From Pleurodeles waltl (Eukaryota > Chordata > Amphibia > Caudata > Salamandridae), in contig NC_090440.1 in the NCBI RefSeq assembly GCF_031143425.1, forward strand, positions 335,423,844 to 335,487,843: a DNA stretch of 64,000 bases, given 5' to 3'. The notes under the pieces were generated by a model that saw nothing but the letters and a program-made list of their open reading frames with translations, was not told the DNA's origin and made no database searches. Both the position numbers and the translations under genes were made by a program. Shown here piece after piece: positions 1 to 11,609 of this stretch (its first letter is position 1; every line of letters starts with the position of its first letter).

Positions 1-340
1 TTACACTGAAGTAACATTTTTCCCCATTGCCTCACCACAAATGTGTAGACATCTTTCTGGACAGCAACGATTTTTAACACGAAACATGCTATTCATAATG
101 TTACAAAAGTACCCTAATTTAAAATGACTGGAGAGGGGTGTCTGTGCCCAAAAGAAGCCTGCCATGTGTGCCTGGCAAGTTATGAAAATGCCTTCAAAGT
201 ATAAGACCAAACATGACAGGACAAAACCAGTACTTATCAGTTGCTTATGCCATTTTTCAGAGATGTGACACATTTCTTATTTGCCAAATACAATTGAAAA
301 TGCTCTTAAAATGGCAGGTGCCTGACCTACTCCACTGGAC
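1..340. other. Unassigned sequence at the window's left edge
   Basis: I see no recognisable gene or repeat boundary here. A 90-codon minus-strand open frame covers positions 1-273, but it has no motif I recognise and is not conserved in Harbinger copies B or C. It may be the interior of copy A left of its second gene, or unrelated flanking DNA. Confidence 0.3.
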
Positions 341-593
341 ACTAGGCTCGGCCAACGTCCACCAGCAGGTGTTGTCATGGTGTTAGGCAGTTGCTACCAC
401 AGCGAACACAGTCATAGGCTAACGTTGTTTGCAGTGGCGTTCTTGGGCCTATGGCTGTGTCCAATGGCAATGACGGTTGGGTATGTGGCAGACTTGGCCG
501 CCATGTTCTGCAAAATCCTGCATTTGACTCCTGACATACTGCCAGCAAGACCTCCACAACTTGAGCTGCTGTTTACCACCTCTGGGATCAATC

Positions 594-3500
594 ATGCCAC
601 ATCCAATAGGTGATAGTGCTCCTTTCTTTTCCCCGGAGGAACTGGAGAAGCTGACGGAGGAGGTCCTACTCCTGTATGACCAGCTCTATGGTGCACCACA
701 GGAGAAGGTAGGTGCTTCATGTCCCTGTACATCATCATATTTGATATCTTCACAGGCTACATTGTACCCACGTGTGCTAAAATATGTAGTAAAGGTGATG
801 GAGCTGCAGACGCTGTGGCTTCAGAAGCCACAGCGTTGTGTTGTGTCCCATACTTTTTGAAATCTCTGTCAAGATGCCAGGGCACATCCAACTAGATGTT
901 AGCTGACCACCCTAGTTAGTGAAAGGCCTGAGTAGGGCGCTGGTTTGGTCTGCTGATTGGAAAACGCTTGCAGGCTTGTCCATGTACTCAGTGATTTGTA
1001 TGTGCCCACTTGGGCATTTTGGCCTAAACAGGTGGTTCATTGCAATGGTGTACTGACATATATGTGACTCAGCCATTTCATATGTGATCTGGAGACATAA
1101 TTTCCTGTCTTGTGTTTGTGCATTCATGCAGGTCAATGTCCACCAAAAGAAATAGATTTGGAGAGCCATTGCCAAAAAGGTGCAGACCCTGGGGTCCACA
1201 GCCAACAGAACACTCACTGTCACAAGAGGTGGGTAGACCTGAGACGCTGGTTCTGGAAGTTCGCATAAGGCCCAGCTGGGGCTGCCTCCCAAAGTGGGCA
1301 AGGTGCTTGTTGGACCCTGACCCCCCCATTCTGGCAGCGGCCTACCCAGAGCTGAATAGGCCTTTGAGGGAAGACAGCAGCCACAAGGGGGTGAGTACAC
1401 AGAGATTTCTTGATTGTCTCATTGCCAGTTGATTGTGTGAGGTACTGACTGCTCCCACTAACAATTAGGGATGAGCCATGTGTCACTCAACTTGGGAGAT
1501 TGTTTGTATTATCATGTCATATGTATCTGACTAGTGTACCTTGCCTTCTGAACCTGGGACCTAGTTCAAACCTTATGGAATTTCACAAACCACTTAATCT
1601 GCAGGGTCCTAAAATGGATGTGTCTACTCCTCATTCATGTACTATTTGTTGTTGTAGTGGGTGTTATTTGTGAGCCAATTGTGGGTATTATGTGTATGTA
1701 CACATCTGACACCCGAAAGCAAGTTATCCTTAGTATATGACAAATACTGGGTCCTCACCGCAGTCTGTGCTGTGTTGGTGCCCATCATATATGTGACATG
1801 GCATACCTAGATAATTGTTTGCAGATGTAGCAAATCACTTTCCCTTTGTTAGTTGGGGAATGTCCATTGACACAAATCATGTCCCATGACTGTTCCCAAG
1901 AATCACTGGGCCTACATGTTAGCATGTGTCCATTTCCCTTTAGGAAACATTCATGTTGATGGTATGAATTCTGTATCCCCTCACATACATGGGCTAGGCA
2001 AACTGTTAATGCAATGATACATTTACAATGGAGGCATATTCCATGCTGTGCCACAGATAGGAAAGTGTTGGCATTGTATATAGTCTGACAGATACCTTCA
2101 TGGCTCATGGTACGTCATTTGGCATGTAGAACTGCTGTAGCAATGAGGGATATGAAAGGTGGCCCAAGATTGTGGGTCCAAACGTGTTTATCTATGTCCT
2201 TGATGTGGCTTCATGTGGAAGATTTTATTGCACATGTGTATTGCTTGAGGAATGTTTCCTGACTGTTGTCATGCATCATGGAGTGACTTTGCTTCGATGT
2301 TGACATCACATGTCTTTGGGCTCATGCATTCATCCACAGATGGCTACCATGTTTGTCATATCCAAGGTGTGGGCAGTGATGTTGCATCTCATAGGACAAT
2401 GGGTTGTAGTCCTACTATTTGTGACTGTGAGTTCTGTGTCTCCACAACAATCACGGTACAGATGTGTACTACTGGCATATCCAGATGTTGTCATTGTGAT
2501 GAGTGTCAGACAGTAGTGGTGACTTTCCTGGGGCTTACTGATTCTTTGTTGTATGTATCCTTGAGACATAAGCACCTGACATATTGAACCTGACGTCAAT
2601 GGTGTTCCTTTCATTGACACATGTAAGGCCTCTCTGTGTGACACTGATAGTACCTCCTAGACTCTGTTGTGACAGGTGTCACTTGTAGAGCTGCACATTG
2701 TTGGCATGTGTCCATCATGACATGGGTATTTCCATTTCAAATACTCTAGGATATTGCACTTTTGTGTGTGAGTAAGATCGGTGTCATTGGCTTCTTCCCA
2801 AAATGTTTGTACATTATGAAAGTTCAAAATGGATGTCTGCGCAGACTTGTTTGTGAAAATGGGTTTTTACTTTACAACAGGACACTCTTGTTGGCTTCAA
2901 GTTAACTTGAGTCCGCTGCATGTGGCAGAGCGTTGGGGATGGGGAGGTCACCTAGTTGTAGTATGGTTGTGGGGTTTGTCAGACTTCATCCATGCAATTG
3001 TAGTAGTTTTTCATCCTGTATTTCTTGTGCGTAACTTTTGGAATCCAGGTGGCATGGGTGCATACGTCATGCCACATGTATATGCCACTTAGGTGTAAGT
3101 TTTTGCTGAGGCCTACTTGACCTGATGGTGTTGTTTGTCACTCAGTGTTGTGCTTAATATATTATAAGGTACATGTTGTGACCCTATTTTTCTTTCTTTT
3201 TCATCATCAGCACTGGCAGGTGAAGGAGACGGGCCACAGCAGAGTGGGGAAGCATCCGGCCATGTGACCTTGAGTAAAGATACAACCGACACAGAGGGAC
3301 CCAGTCGCTTGGAGGGGTAGGGTAGTGCTATGAGGGAGGCTGAACATTTGTCATCATTCTTTCTCCAGTAGCCATGCCTTAGTGGTGGTGGACCAATGCG
3401 GGATCCCCAGTACCATTCTTGTTCATAACCCCCGTTCTATCACCACCCTCCCTGTTGAACCCCACCCAGTTGGCCGTGATTGCGCAGCATGCACCTCTGT

Positions 3501-3700
3501 CCGAGCCCCTGTTAGCCCTGCTGTCCTCAGTGAGGAGGCCATTGACCTCCTGGTAACGATCTCTGTGGTTTAGTCTGCAATTGTGAATGCCATCCAGGGA
3601 TTGTCAGATCAACTCCAGCTGACCAATGTATTTCTAGAAGGCATTCATAGTGCAATGGCTGCCCTACAGGGATAATTTCTGACTCTGGCCTCCACACTGA
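594..3700 (+). pseudogene. Decayed second Myb/MADF-like gene of Harbinger copy A
   Basis: Exon 1 (594-707) starts with ATG and encodes a segment with SPEELEKLTEEVLLLYDQLYG, followed by a GTAGGT donor at 708. Exon 2 (1132-1390) follows a TGCAG acceptor. It keeps KRWVDLRRW-like residues and the PPILAAAYPELNRPLRE segment, but only across several frames, with a TAG codon soon after VNVHQKK. A possible third exon lies near 3210-3320 (GEGDGPQQSGEASG...). A fourth near 3490-3680 carries the SPAVLSEEAIDLL and NVFLEGIHSAMAALQ segments that copies B and C also have. The fold implied is a helix-rich Myb/SANT or MADF DNA-binding domain followed by a linker and a short helical segment. Stops and frameshifts make it non-functional. 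Exon limits come from comparison with copies B and C and from GT/AG sites. Confidence 0.6.
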
Positions 3701-4520
3701 TGGCAGCCAGTAATCCCCCACCTTCAGTCCCCCCTCCACCTCTCCCTTCCCAGTCCAAATTCCCCGTTTCTCCACCTACCTAAAACATACAGATCCTCAG
3801 GCATCCACCTCAACAGACAAAAGTGGCGCTCACAAACACAAGCACCACATGACACACCACTGGCATGCACACCTGAAGATACAGCAACAGTTCCTCCCCT
3901 CCTTAACAAACACACCACCAGCAGCATCACACGCACCACTTCACGCCTACCCATAGGCACCACCAAAACAGTTACAGACACAGCCAGCACATCCACCCTA
4001 CCCACAAATTACACCCCAGAAGACCTGCAGACACCCACCCCAGACACCATAGCTACTGACACACCTGCAACCAGCACATCTATCATACCTGCAGTCACCA
4101 CCCCAACAGACAGCTATCCACCCTCCACGCCCCCCAGCCAGACACATAAACGCACTCACTCACCCACCCAACAGACAACTACCACACACATGCGTACCCC
4201 CATGAGCATGCACCCAAGACATCCACACCTACACGTCAGGCAACCACTCCCTCAACCTCCATATCCAAACTCCTTTCTGATGGCAGTCCATGTGTGCCCA
4301 AAATCCTTTCTTTGTGAACTAGACCTTACTCCTGTCCTCCCCTGCATCCATCCTCAAGACCAATTCTCCACCTCTAAGGCCTCCCCTGGCCCCCTGGCAA
4401 AAACCCATGCCCCTCCCCACAAACAGGAAGCCCACACCTCTCAAAGAGGAGCCCCCCTCCTGAAACCAAACCACCCCCTCCCAAATCCAATCCCCCCACT
4501 CCTGGATAATCCCTGAGGTC
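3690..4520 (+). repeat. C-rich, CA-rich coding-tail region of copy A
   Basis: The plus strand is strongly C/A-rich with few G. A 108-codon frame at 4190-4516 is Pro/His/Thr-rich and includes PKSFLCELDL, a diverged form of the KLFLAQL(D/E)LF segment at the same place in copies B and C. That suggests the second Harbinger gene once extended through here. The frame is decayed and its composition alone would generate long open frames. Confidence 0.45.
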
Positions 4521-4559
4521 TCTGCCTGCCCCCTTGATGCACCTTACTCTGGAGGTTAC

Positions 4560-5880
4560 ATGTCAGTCAGGAGTCAAGTAGGGGCACAACACTTCCCCAT
4601 GAATTCAAATTATATTGGAATGGCCAATGGCTTTTGTACATAGTTCATGCCAAATTTGTTGTTTGCATTAATGTCAACGAGTATATTTTGTTGGCTATAC
4701 ATTTGTCCTACAATTCCTTTCCTAGGTTGAAGCTGTTCCAGAGTGAATTTGGTTGTGTGCATCCAGTTGTGTGTGTTTGTGCTTGCTTGCTGCTCTATGT
4801 GCTGTTATCTGCAGTATGTGAGTTTGTGTGCATTGCTGTTGTTCCCAAGGGAAGGGAATATGTTGTGTGTTTGTTATGTGTGCGTATATGCAATTTTGGT
4901 TTCATGCCATTGTGCACAGTTTGATATGGTAAGTATTTATTTTTGTGTTGAGCAATGTTGGTATGTATGGTGTTGGACTTGTCCCTCTGATATGGCTATT
5001 GTATACATGTGATGTGTGTATTCTTGAGTTTTGTTTACGCAGACATGGAGTGTGTTCAGGTGTTCTAGGATGCTGAGCATTTGGGTGTGCTTGTGCCCAT
5101 TTAGCTGCGCATACCTTGCAGCTAGTTTGTGTGGAGGTATCCCCCATGGTGCTGGAGTTGTCTACGCCTTGTTGACTTGCCCTTCCCCACTGTGTGGCTG
5201 TGCATGACATTAGGTTTTGGCATTCTTTGTCCATGAGATCCATGTATAGTAAATTCCTGTGTGTATGGTGTTTGAGGAGCCTGTTCAATGTGACATGTGT
5301 CCAAGTGCAGCCGCCTTCCATGTATGATCCTCATGGCCTCATCCCAACTGTACAGGTAATGTTGGTAAGATGCACTTTGTCTATTTTATCTATTTGTCTT
5401 TCTGTCTAATGTGTTTGCCATTGTTCTTCCATTGAACATGACACATCAATAGGTATGTGTGTTATATGGGTGGACAGTCCATGGTCAGCGTAGAAAGTGT
5501 GTGTGTGAGCTATGATTGCATATGTGCTGTAAATGTGTTGTTATTGCTGTGTGTGAGAATGTTGTGTTGCCTTTAGTGTCTCTGTGCCTGAAATGTGTGG
5601 CCATGCGTATTTGGGTGGTGTTGCAGTGCAGTGTGAGTGTGCTAGCCAAAGCATGCATATTGTGTGTGTAGGTGTACCCGTGTTGTCGTGGGTCAGTGAG
5701 TGAGTATTGTATAAAATGTGTTGCTGCTGCCCATGGCACCTTCCTTATCATGTGTTTGCCAGCGCTATGTGCAGTGTTTAAAGTCTAATGATACAGTTAG
5801 GTATTTGTACATATGTTTGCTGTTGCCCACAGTGGCGGTTATTTCGTTATCTGTCAGCGAGCATGAGCAGCGGCATGACG
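4560..5880. repeat. GT-rich non-coding region of copy A
   Basis: The plus strand is rich in TGTG and GTGT runs, the opposite skew to the preceding C-rich block. It contains no recognised coding motif. Copy C has a shorter GT-rich stretch in the same relative position (about 53230-53400), so this looks like an expanded part of the element, probably 3' untranslated. Confidence 0.4.
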
Positions 5881-6155
5881 TTTTCAAAGGGTCTCCATGG
5901 CGGCTCCAGATGTCTATAGCTGCCTACAGGTGAGTTTCTCCCTTTATTATATCTGTTTCCGCCTTCTGATACATGGTCGTTGGACCACCAAAGTCACATT
6001 AGCGGTGTGCAACCTTGTACTGGGTCCGGTGGAAACACAGGCTCAGCCAGCTTCTTTTTGCTTCCTGGTGACCAAGGTGGTGGCGGACCACTGGCAGTCA
6101 TCTGTGACTATGACTGCCAAACTCATAACACGGCAGTCTGCTTTGCCAGACCTTT

Positions 6156-6170
6156 GGTGGTTGGACCACC
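6156..6170. promoter_or_regulatory. Subterminal inverted motif, copy A right end
   Basis: GGTGGT and ACCACC flank a 3-nt centre, 40 nt inside the element's right end. The same motif type occurs near the ends of copies B and C and both MITE-like units. It is a candidate binding site for the Myb-like protein or transposase; binding is inferred. Confidence 0.4.
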
Positions 6171-6210
6171 AACATGGCAGTCAAGGGACTGCCAAACTCG
6201 TAATGAGGCC

Positions 6211-8260
6211 CTAAATGTTTTCTAGCACATAGAAAGCAAAAGCGGCACTTGGGACATCTTGTCATACTCGACCAGAGCAAAGTCAAAATTTGAGGCCAAC
6301 CACGATGGAGCACTGCTCGACTACACTGGGAGGGCGGCCTAGCTTTAAGTTTTACTTTCATACTTAGTAAAATTCTTGAAGATTTTTCTCCAACTGGGAC
6401 AAAGTCAAAAGTTGAGGCTGACCTCACTGGAGCCTTCTTCCCATACATGGTGTGGGAGGCCTCAGGCAAGTTTTCTATGTTCTGACTTAGAAATGTTTTC
6501 AAGAAGAAATCCTTCAACCAGGAAAAGCCTTTCCACGAGCCCCTGGTCGAATCCTGGAAGTCTGGGGCTCTTTTCAGTGGGACGAACCTGCAAGTCAGAC
6601 TGGGTTGCAGTAGATGTGGGCCGGCTTGACTCTCGCTGTTGGGTCAGTCCACTCATAGAGCTCTTTTCCAAAGTTGCTCCAAACTTCTCCAAACTTCTGG
6701 ATCGTCTTCCAGAAGTACTTTTAAGTCCCTTTAAGTGTCCACAACCCAGCCCAAGATTCCAGAAGCACTGAGTTGCTCCTTGGGGGGGTTGGACTTCAAC
6801 TCCTAGAATGTACATGGTCCAAACCCTTAAATGGCCCCTGGTCACTAGTCAGCTGGGCTTTTTCTGCAGGACATGGTCAGCTCCTTTCTACCTGTAGCTT
6901 ACAGGGAGTCCATTCTTGGAGGTGTAGAAGTAAGGCAAAGTCCTCTTCTTGGTGAAGCCCAAAGTGTGCAGCTGGTGCAGTCCTTCTGACTGCAGGGTTC
7001 AGGTGCAGGCCAGGTGTCCAGCAGGGCAGTCCTTCTTCTTCTTCTCTTTTTCCAGTAGGGATCTGAAGTATAGGACAGCTCTACAATGTTAATCCTTGCT
7101 CCTGGGGTGGAAAGCAGGAGGGTGCTCCTGTCCAATCATGTTCAGGCCACCACCCTCTTGAGTGATCACTTCCTAGAAAGTGTGGCAAAAATCAATCCCA
7201 GGGAGCAACATTCCTTCAAAATGCAAAATTGCAAAAATGTAATCTTAGAGTTTAAATGTGGCTGGGTCCATCCACTGGTGAGGCTAAGTTTCCCTTAACA
7301 TACCCCTTTCCACCCCTCTCTGAATCCAGTCAGGTTGCTTTTATCTAATCAGGATGTCTAGGGCTGCAGGAAATGAGGGAGGTCTAGTTACTGTCCCAAA
7401 TGCCCTTCCCTTCATCATTTTCTACCATCTGTTGAGGCAGATCTCCTCACACCAGATGCTTCCTTTATTGTAGCCCAGTCCAGGCTGCCAGAGGCTGACC
7501 AATCAGAGAAGGGCATAACAAGGCTGAAGCTGCTAACGTTTAGCAGGAGTTCTAGAATGCTTTCCCTGTTCGAGATACATTAAATTCAACAGTGGCAAGT
7601 TGTGGATTTATTATAACTTTTAATTTGATAACAAACATGCGATATGTAGCTCTTTCCTATGGAAAATAGGACTTTAGTATTTTAAAATAAAGTCCCTACA
7701 TGTTAGTCTATGGAGTCCATTCACTACAATGAGGAAAAATGAATTTGGCTATTTTTCCCTCACCAGGGCTTATAAAACATCTTTCATAAAGTCCCTACTT
7801 ATAGTTACACTGCACCCAACTCTAGTGGCACTTACAGCACACCTTAACGGTGACTTTTGTTTTAAAATAAGGTCGTTTAGGACTTTGGAAGTACTTTTAA
7901 TTATAAAGTCGAATTTGGAGTTAACTTTAACTTAAAAGCAGCCGGCTTGGCAGGTCTGCCGTCAAAATGACACTGAACACCACAGCAGTGCACCTATGGG
8001 TGTTCTATCTTTACTGGGGCCCCTAAACCTCCATGCCCTACCATATATTAGTGATCTATAGGTAGGTTGGTACATCCAATTATAATTAACCTAATTTGAA
8101 TATACCATTTAAATCAGAGTACATGCCCTGCAACTGTTTAGCAGTGCCCAGGGCAGGGCACCATCAGAGTCAGGAAAACACTAGTATGAGTGGCAAATGG
8201 GGGTAAAATGTGAGGGGGTTTCTGCAATCAGCCCAGTTTTCTCACATTTTCTTTAGATTC
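6211..8260. repeat. Unclassified interspersed repeat or repeats
   Basis: No coding motif is visible. The inner part reads on the minus strand like a long non-coding LTR-type or SINE-rich repeat: a TGTTAAGGGAAAC-type start near 7298, Lys/Arg codon-like GAA/AGA runs near 7020-7050, and A/T-rich stretches at 7560-7930. I cannot define its ends or find a direct repeat flanking it. Class is unknown. Confidence 0.35.
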
Positions 8261-8433
8261 CGGCTGAGCTAAGGCCCAATATCGACAGTTAGGCACATTG
8301 CAAAAACAAGTCTGTTTTCAGTGGAAGTGAGTGCAATTTGTCCTTCCTGCCTTTTGGGCCAGTTCCTTCTGTAAGTACAAGGCCTACCCACACAAGTGAG
8401 GTATCATTTTTACAGGGAGACTTAGGGGAACAT
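8261..8433 (-). repeat. Left half of an old interspersed repeat split by the LTR element
   Basis: This matches, in reverse complement, positions of about 58250-58440. Shared landmarks are the CACACAAGTGAGGTA block and GGGAGACTTRGGGGAACAT. The match continues at 17686 on the far side of the LTR retrotransposon, so the repeat was whole before that insertion. The class of the repeat is unknown. Confidence 0.75.
8429..8433. repeat. Target-site duplication AACAT, left
   Basis: AACAT lies directly outside the left LTR and is repeated exactly at 17686-17690 outside the right LTR. A 5-bp duplication is usual for Gypsy-type integrases. The uninterrupted repeat copy near 58.26 kb also has the corresponding GGGGGAACATA once. 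Confidence 0.93.
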
Positions 8434-8673
8434 TGTAGGAGGCTGGACTGGTTTGTAGTGAGTACCAAGGGGTACTTGCACTTTGCACCAGGCCCAGTTA
8501 TCCCTTATTAGTGTATAGGGTGTCTAGCAGCTTAGGCTGATAGATAATGGTAGCTTAGCAGAGCAGCTTAGGCTGAACTAGGAGACGTGTGAAGCTACTA
8601 CAGTACCACTTAGTGTCATATGCACAATATCATAAGAAAACACAATACACAGTTATACTAAAAATAAAGGTAC

Positions 8674-8679
8674 TTTATT
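8674..8679 (-). promoter_or_regulatory. Poly(A) signal AATAAA in the 3' LTR
   Basis: AATAAA on the minus strand is followed by an AAGTACC block. The same signal is at 14779-14784 in the other LTR and at 55622-55627 in a diverged LTR of the same family. Only this copy would act on a full-length transcript. Confidence 0.6.
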
Positions 8680-11289
8680 TTTATGACAATATGCCAAAGT
8701 ATCTTAGAGTGTACCCTCAGTGAGAGGATAGGAAATATACACAAGATATATATACACAATAGCAAAAATATGCAGTATAGTCTTAGAAAACAGTGCAAAT
8801 AATGTATAGTTACAATAGGATGCAATGGGGAAACATAGGGATAGGGGCAACACAAACCATATACTCCAAAAGTGGAATGTGAACCACGAATGGACCCCAA
8901 ACCTATGTGACCTTGTAGAGGGTCGCTGGGACTATTAGAAAATAGTGAGAGTTAGAAACATAACCCTCCCCAAGACCCTGAAAAGTGAGTGCAAAGTGCA
9001 CTAAAGTTCCCCTAAGGACAAAATAGTCGTGTTAGAGGGAGAATGCAAGGAAAACACAAATCAGCAATGCAACAACGATGGATTCCTGTCTGAGGGTACC
9101 TGTGGAACAAGGGGACCAAGTCCAAAAGTCACAAGCAGCTCAGAGATGGGCAGATGCCCAAGAAATGCCAGCGGTTGGTGCAAAGAAGCTCTTACTAGGC
9201 TGAAGAACTGTGAATACTGCAGGAACGACAAGGGTTAGAGACTTCCCCTTTGGAGGATGGATCCCCCACGCCTTGGAGAGTCGTGCAGAAGTGTTTTCCC
9301 GCCGGATGGACGCCAACAAGCATTGCTACACGCAAATCGTGCGTTTGGCGTTTTTTGGACGCTGCTGGGGCCCAGGAGGGACCAGAAGGTCGCAAATTGG
9401 ACCTGCAGAGAGAGGGGACGTCGAGCAAGACAAAGAGCCCTCACTGAAGCAGGTAGCACCCGGAGAAGTGCCAGAAACAGGCACTACGAGGATGCGTGAA
9501 ACGGTGCTCGCCGAAGTTGCACAAAGGAATCCCACGTCGCCGGAGACCAACATAGAAAGTCGTGCAATGCAGGTTAGAGTGCCGTGGACCCAGGCTTGGC
9601 TGTGCACGAAGGATTTCTGCCGGAAGTGCACAGGGGCCGGAGTAGCTTGCAAAGTCGCGGATCCCAGCAATGCAGCCCAGCGAGGTGAGGCAAGGACTTA
9701 CCTCCACCAAACTTGGGCTGAAGAGTCACTGGACTGTGGGGGTCACTTGGACGGTGTCGCTGGATTCGAGGGACCTCGCTCGTCGTGCTGAGAGGAGACC
9801 CAAGGGACCAGAAATGCAGCTTTTTGGTGCCTGCGGTTGCAGGGGGAAGATTCCGTCGACCCACGGGAGATTTCTTCGGAGCTTCTGGTGCAGAGAGGAG
9901 GCAGGCTACCCCCACAGCATGCACAAGCAGGAAAACAGTCGAGAAGGCGGCAGGATCAGCGTTACAGAGTTGCAGTAGTCGTCTTTGCTACTATGTTGCA
10001 GGTTTGCAGGCTTCCAGCGCGGTCAGCGGTCGTTTCCTTATCAGAAGGTGAAGAGAGAGATGCAGAGGAACTCGGCTGAGCTCATGCATTCGTTATCTAA
10101 AGTTTCCCCAGAGACAGAGACCCTAAATAGCCAGAAAAGAGGGTTTGGCTACCTAGGAGAGAGGAAAGGCTACTAACACCTGAAGGAGCCTATCAGCAGG
10201 AGTCTCTGACGTCACCTGGTGGCACTGGCCACTCAGAGCAGTCCAGTGTGCCAGCAGCACCTCTGTTTCCAAGATGGCAGAGGTCTGGAGCACACTGGAG
10301 GAGCTCTGAACACCTCCCAGGGGAGGTGCAGGTCAGGGGAGTGGTCACTCCCCTTTCCTTTGTCCAGTTTCGCGCCAGAGCAGGGGCTAAGGGGTCCCTG
10401 AACCGGTGTAGACTGGCTTATGCAGAATTGGGCACATCTGTGCCCAACAAAGCATTTCCAGAGGCTGGGGGAGGCTACTCCTCCCCTGCCTTCACACCAT
10501 TTTCCAAAGGGAGAGGGTGTCACACCCTCTCTCAGAGGAAGTTCTTTGTTCTGCCATCCTGGGCCAGGCCTGGCTGGACCCCAGGAGGGCAGATGCCTGT
10601 CTGAGGGGTTGGCAGCAGCAGCAGCTGCAGTGAAACCCCAGGAAGGGCAGTTTGGCAGTACCAGGGTCTGTGCTACAGACCACTGGGATCATGGGATTGT
10701 GCCAACTATGCCCGGATGGCATAGAGGGGGCAATTCCATGATCATAGACATGTTACATGGCCACATTCGGAGTTACCATTGTGAAGCTACATATAGGTAG
10801 TGACCTATATGTAGTGCACGCGTGTAATGGTGTCCCCGCACTCACAAAGTTCAGTGAATTGGCTCTGAACAATGTGGGGGCACCTTGGCTAGTGCCAGGG
10901 TGCCCACACACTAAGTAACTTTGCACCTAACCTTTACCAGGTAAAGGTTAGACATATAGGTGACTTATAAGTTACTTAAGTGCAGTGTAAAATGGCTGTG
11001 AAATAACGTGGACGTTATTTCACTCAGGCTGCAGTGGCAGGCCTGTGTAAGAATTGTCAGAGCTCCCTATGGGTGGCAAAAGAAATGCTGCAGCCCATAG
11101 GGATCTCCTGGAACCCCAATAGCCTGGGTACCTCAGTACCATATACTAGGGAATTATAAGGGTGTTCCAGTAAGCCAATGAAAATTGGTAAAAATGGTCA
11201 CTAGCCTGTTAGTGACAATTTGAAAGTAATGAGAGAGCATAACCACTGAGGTTCTGGTTAGCAGAGCCTCAGTGAGACAGTTAGGCACC

Positions 11290-11510
11290 ACACAGGGAAC
11301 ATATACATGCCCACCTATGAGCACTGGGGCCCTGTGTGACAGGGTCCCAGTGACACATACATATAGGCCACAAACCTATGAGCACTGGGGTCCTGACCAG
11401 CAGGATCCCAGTGACACATAACAACCATACTGAAAATATAGTGTTTTCACTATGAGCACTGAGGCCTGGCTATCAGGATCCCAGTGAGACAGTGAAAACA
11501 GTGACAAACA
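11290..11510 (-). repeat. Tandem hairpin-containing repeats in U3 (3' LTR)
   Basis: Three diverged units contain ATGAGCACTG(A/G)GG... and end ...CCCAGTGA(C/G)ACA, at about 11320-11355, 11380-11420 and 11452-11492. In the first two, CACTGGG and CCCAGTG can pair to form a hairpin. In the sense orientation they fall within the first 300 nt of the LTR, upstream of the presumed start of transcription, so they are candidate enhancer repeats. An identical set is at 17395-17616. Confidence 0.55.
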
Positions 11511-11579
11511 CCCTGACATACACTCACAAACAGGCCAAAAGTGGGGGTAACAAGGCTAGAAAGAGGCTACCTTCTCACA

Positions 11580-11598
11580 CAACCCCCCCCCAAACGAA
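11580..11598 (-). other. Polypurine tract before the 3' LTR
   Basis: Immediately inside the 3' LTR the sense strand carries a run of nine G (complement of C at 11583-11591) ending TTG at the LTR border. This is the expected place of the plus-strand DNA primer. It ends in TTG rather than in an all-purine stretch. Confidence 0.6.
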
Positions 11599-11609
11599 GG
11601 ACAATAAGG

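Larger units (their letters stand above)
341..6210 (+). mobile_element. Harbinger-like DNA transposon copy A, 3' part
   Basis: This stretch is collinear with the right-hand halves of the copies at 25.2-28.4 kb and 48.7-53.8 kb. It holds the exons of the second Myb/MADF-like gene, a C-rich tail and a right end reading GTAATGAGGCC at about 6200-6210, which matches the right terminal inverted repeat of the other copies. The inverted motif GGTGGT-TGG-ACCACC lies at 6156-6170, 40 nt from the end. Neither the first Myb-like gene nor the transposase is visible, so the copy is either truncated on the left or continues outside the window. The left limit is approximate. The many stops in the exons mark it as the oldest of the three copies. 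Confidence 0.65.
8434..11579 (-). repeat. 3' LTR of the young element
   Basis: Length is 3146 bp. On the element's sense (minus) strand it runs TGTGAGAAGG... to ...CCTCCTACA. The middle (about 9200-10070) is GC- and CpG-rich, with many short spurious open frames. The poly(A) signal is near the sense-strand 3' end, and tandem repeats lie near the 5' (U3) end. It is nearly identical to 14539-17685. Confidence 0.92.

Noticed and set aside
2252..2587. 111-codon plus-strand frame in copy A with Cys/His residues
   Set aside because: It lies in an intron-like interval between exons 2 and 3 of the decayed gene, and no zinc-finger spacing is kept.
9210..9791. 193-codon plus-strand frame (and a 180-codon counterpart at 15355) inside the LTRs
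   Set aside because: It is antisense to the element, lies in a GC-rich zone where several frames are open at once, has no motif, and is shortened by a 1-nt indel between the two LTRs.
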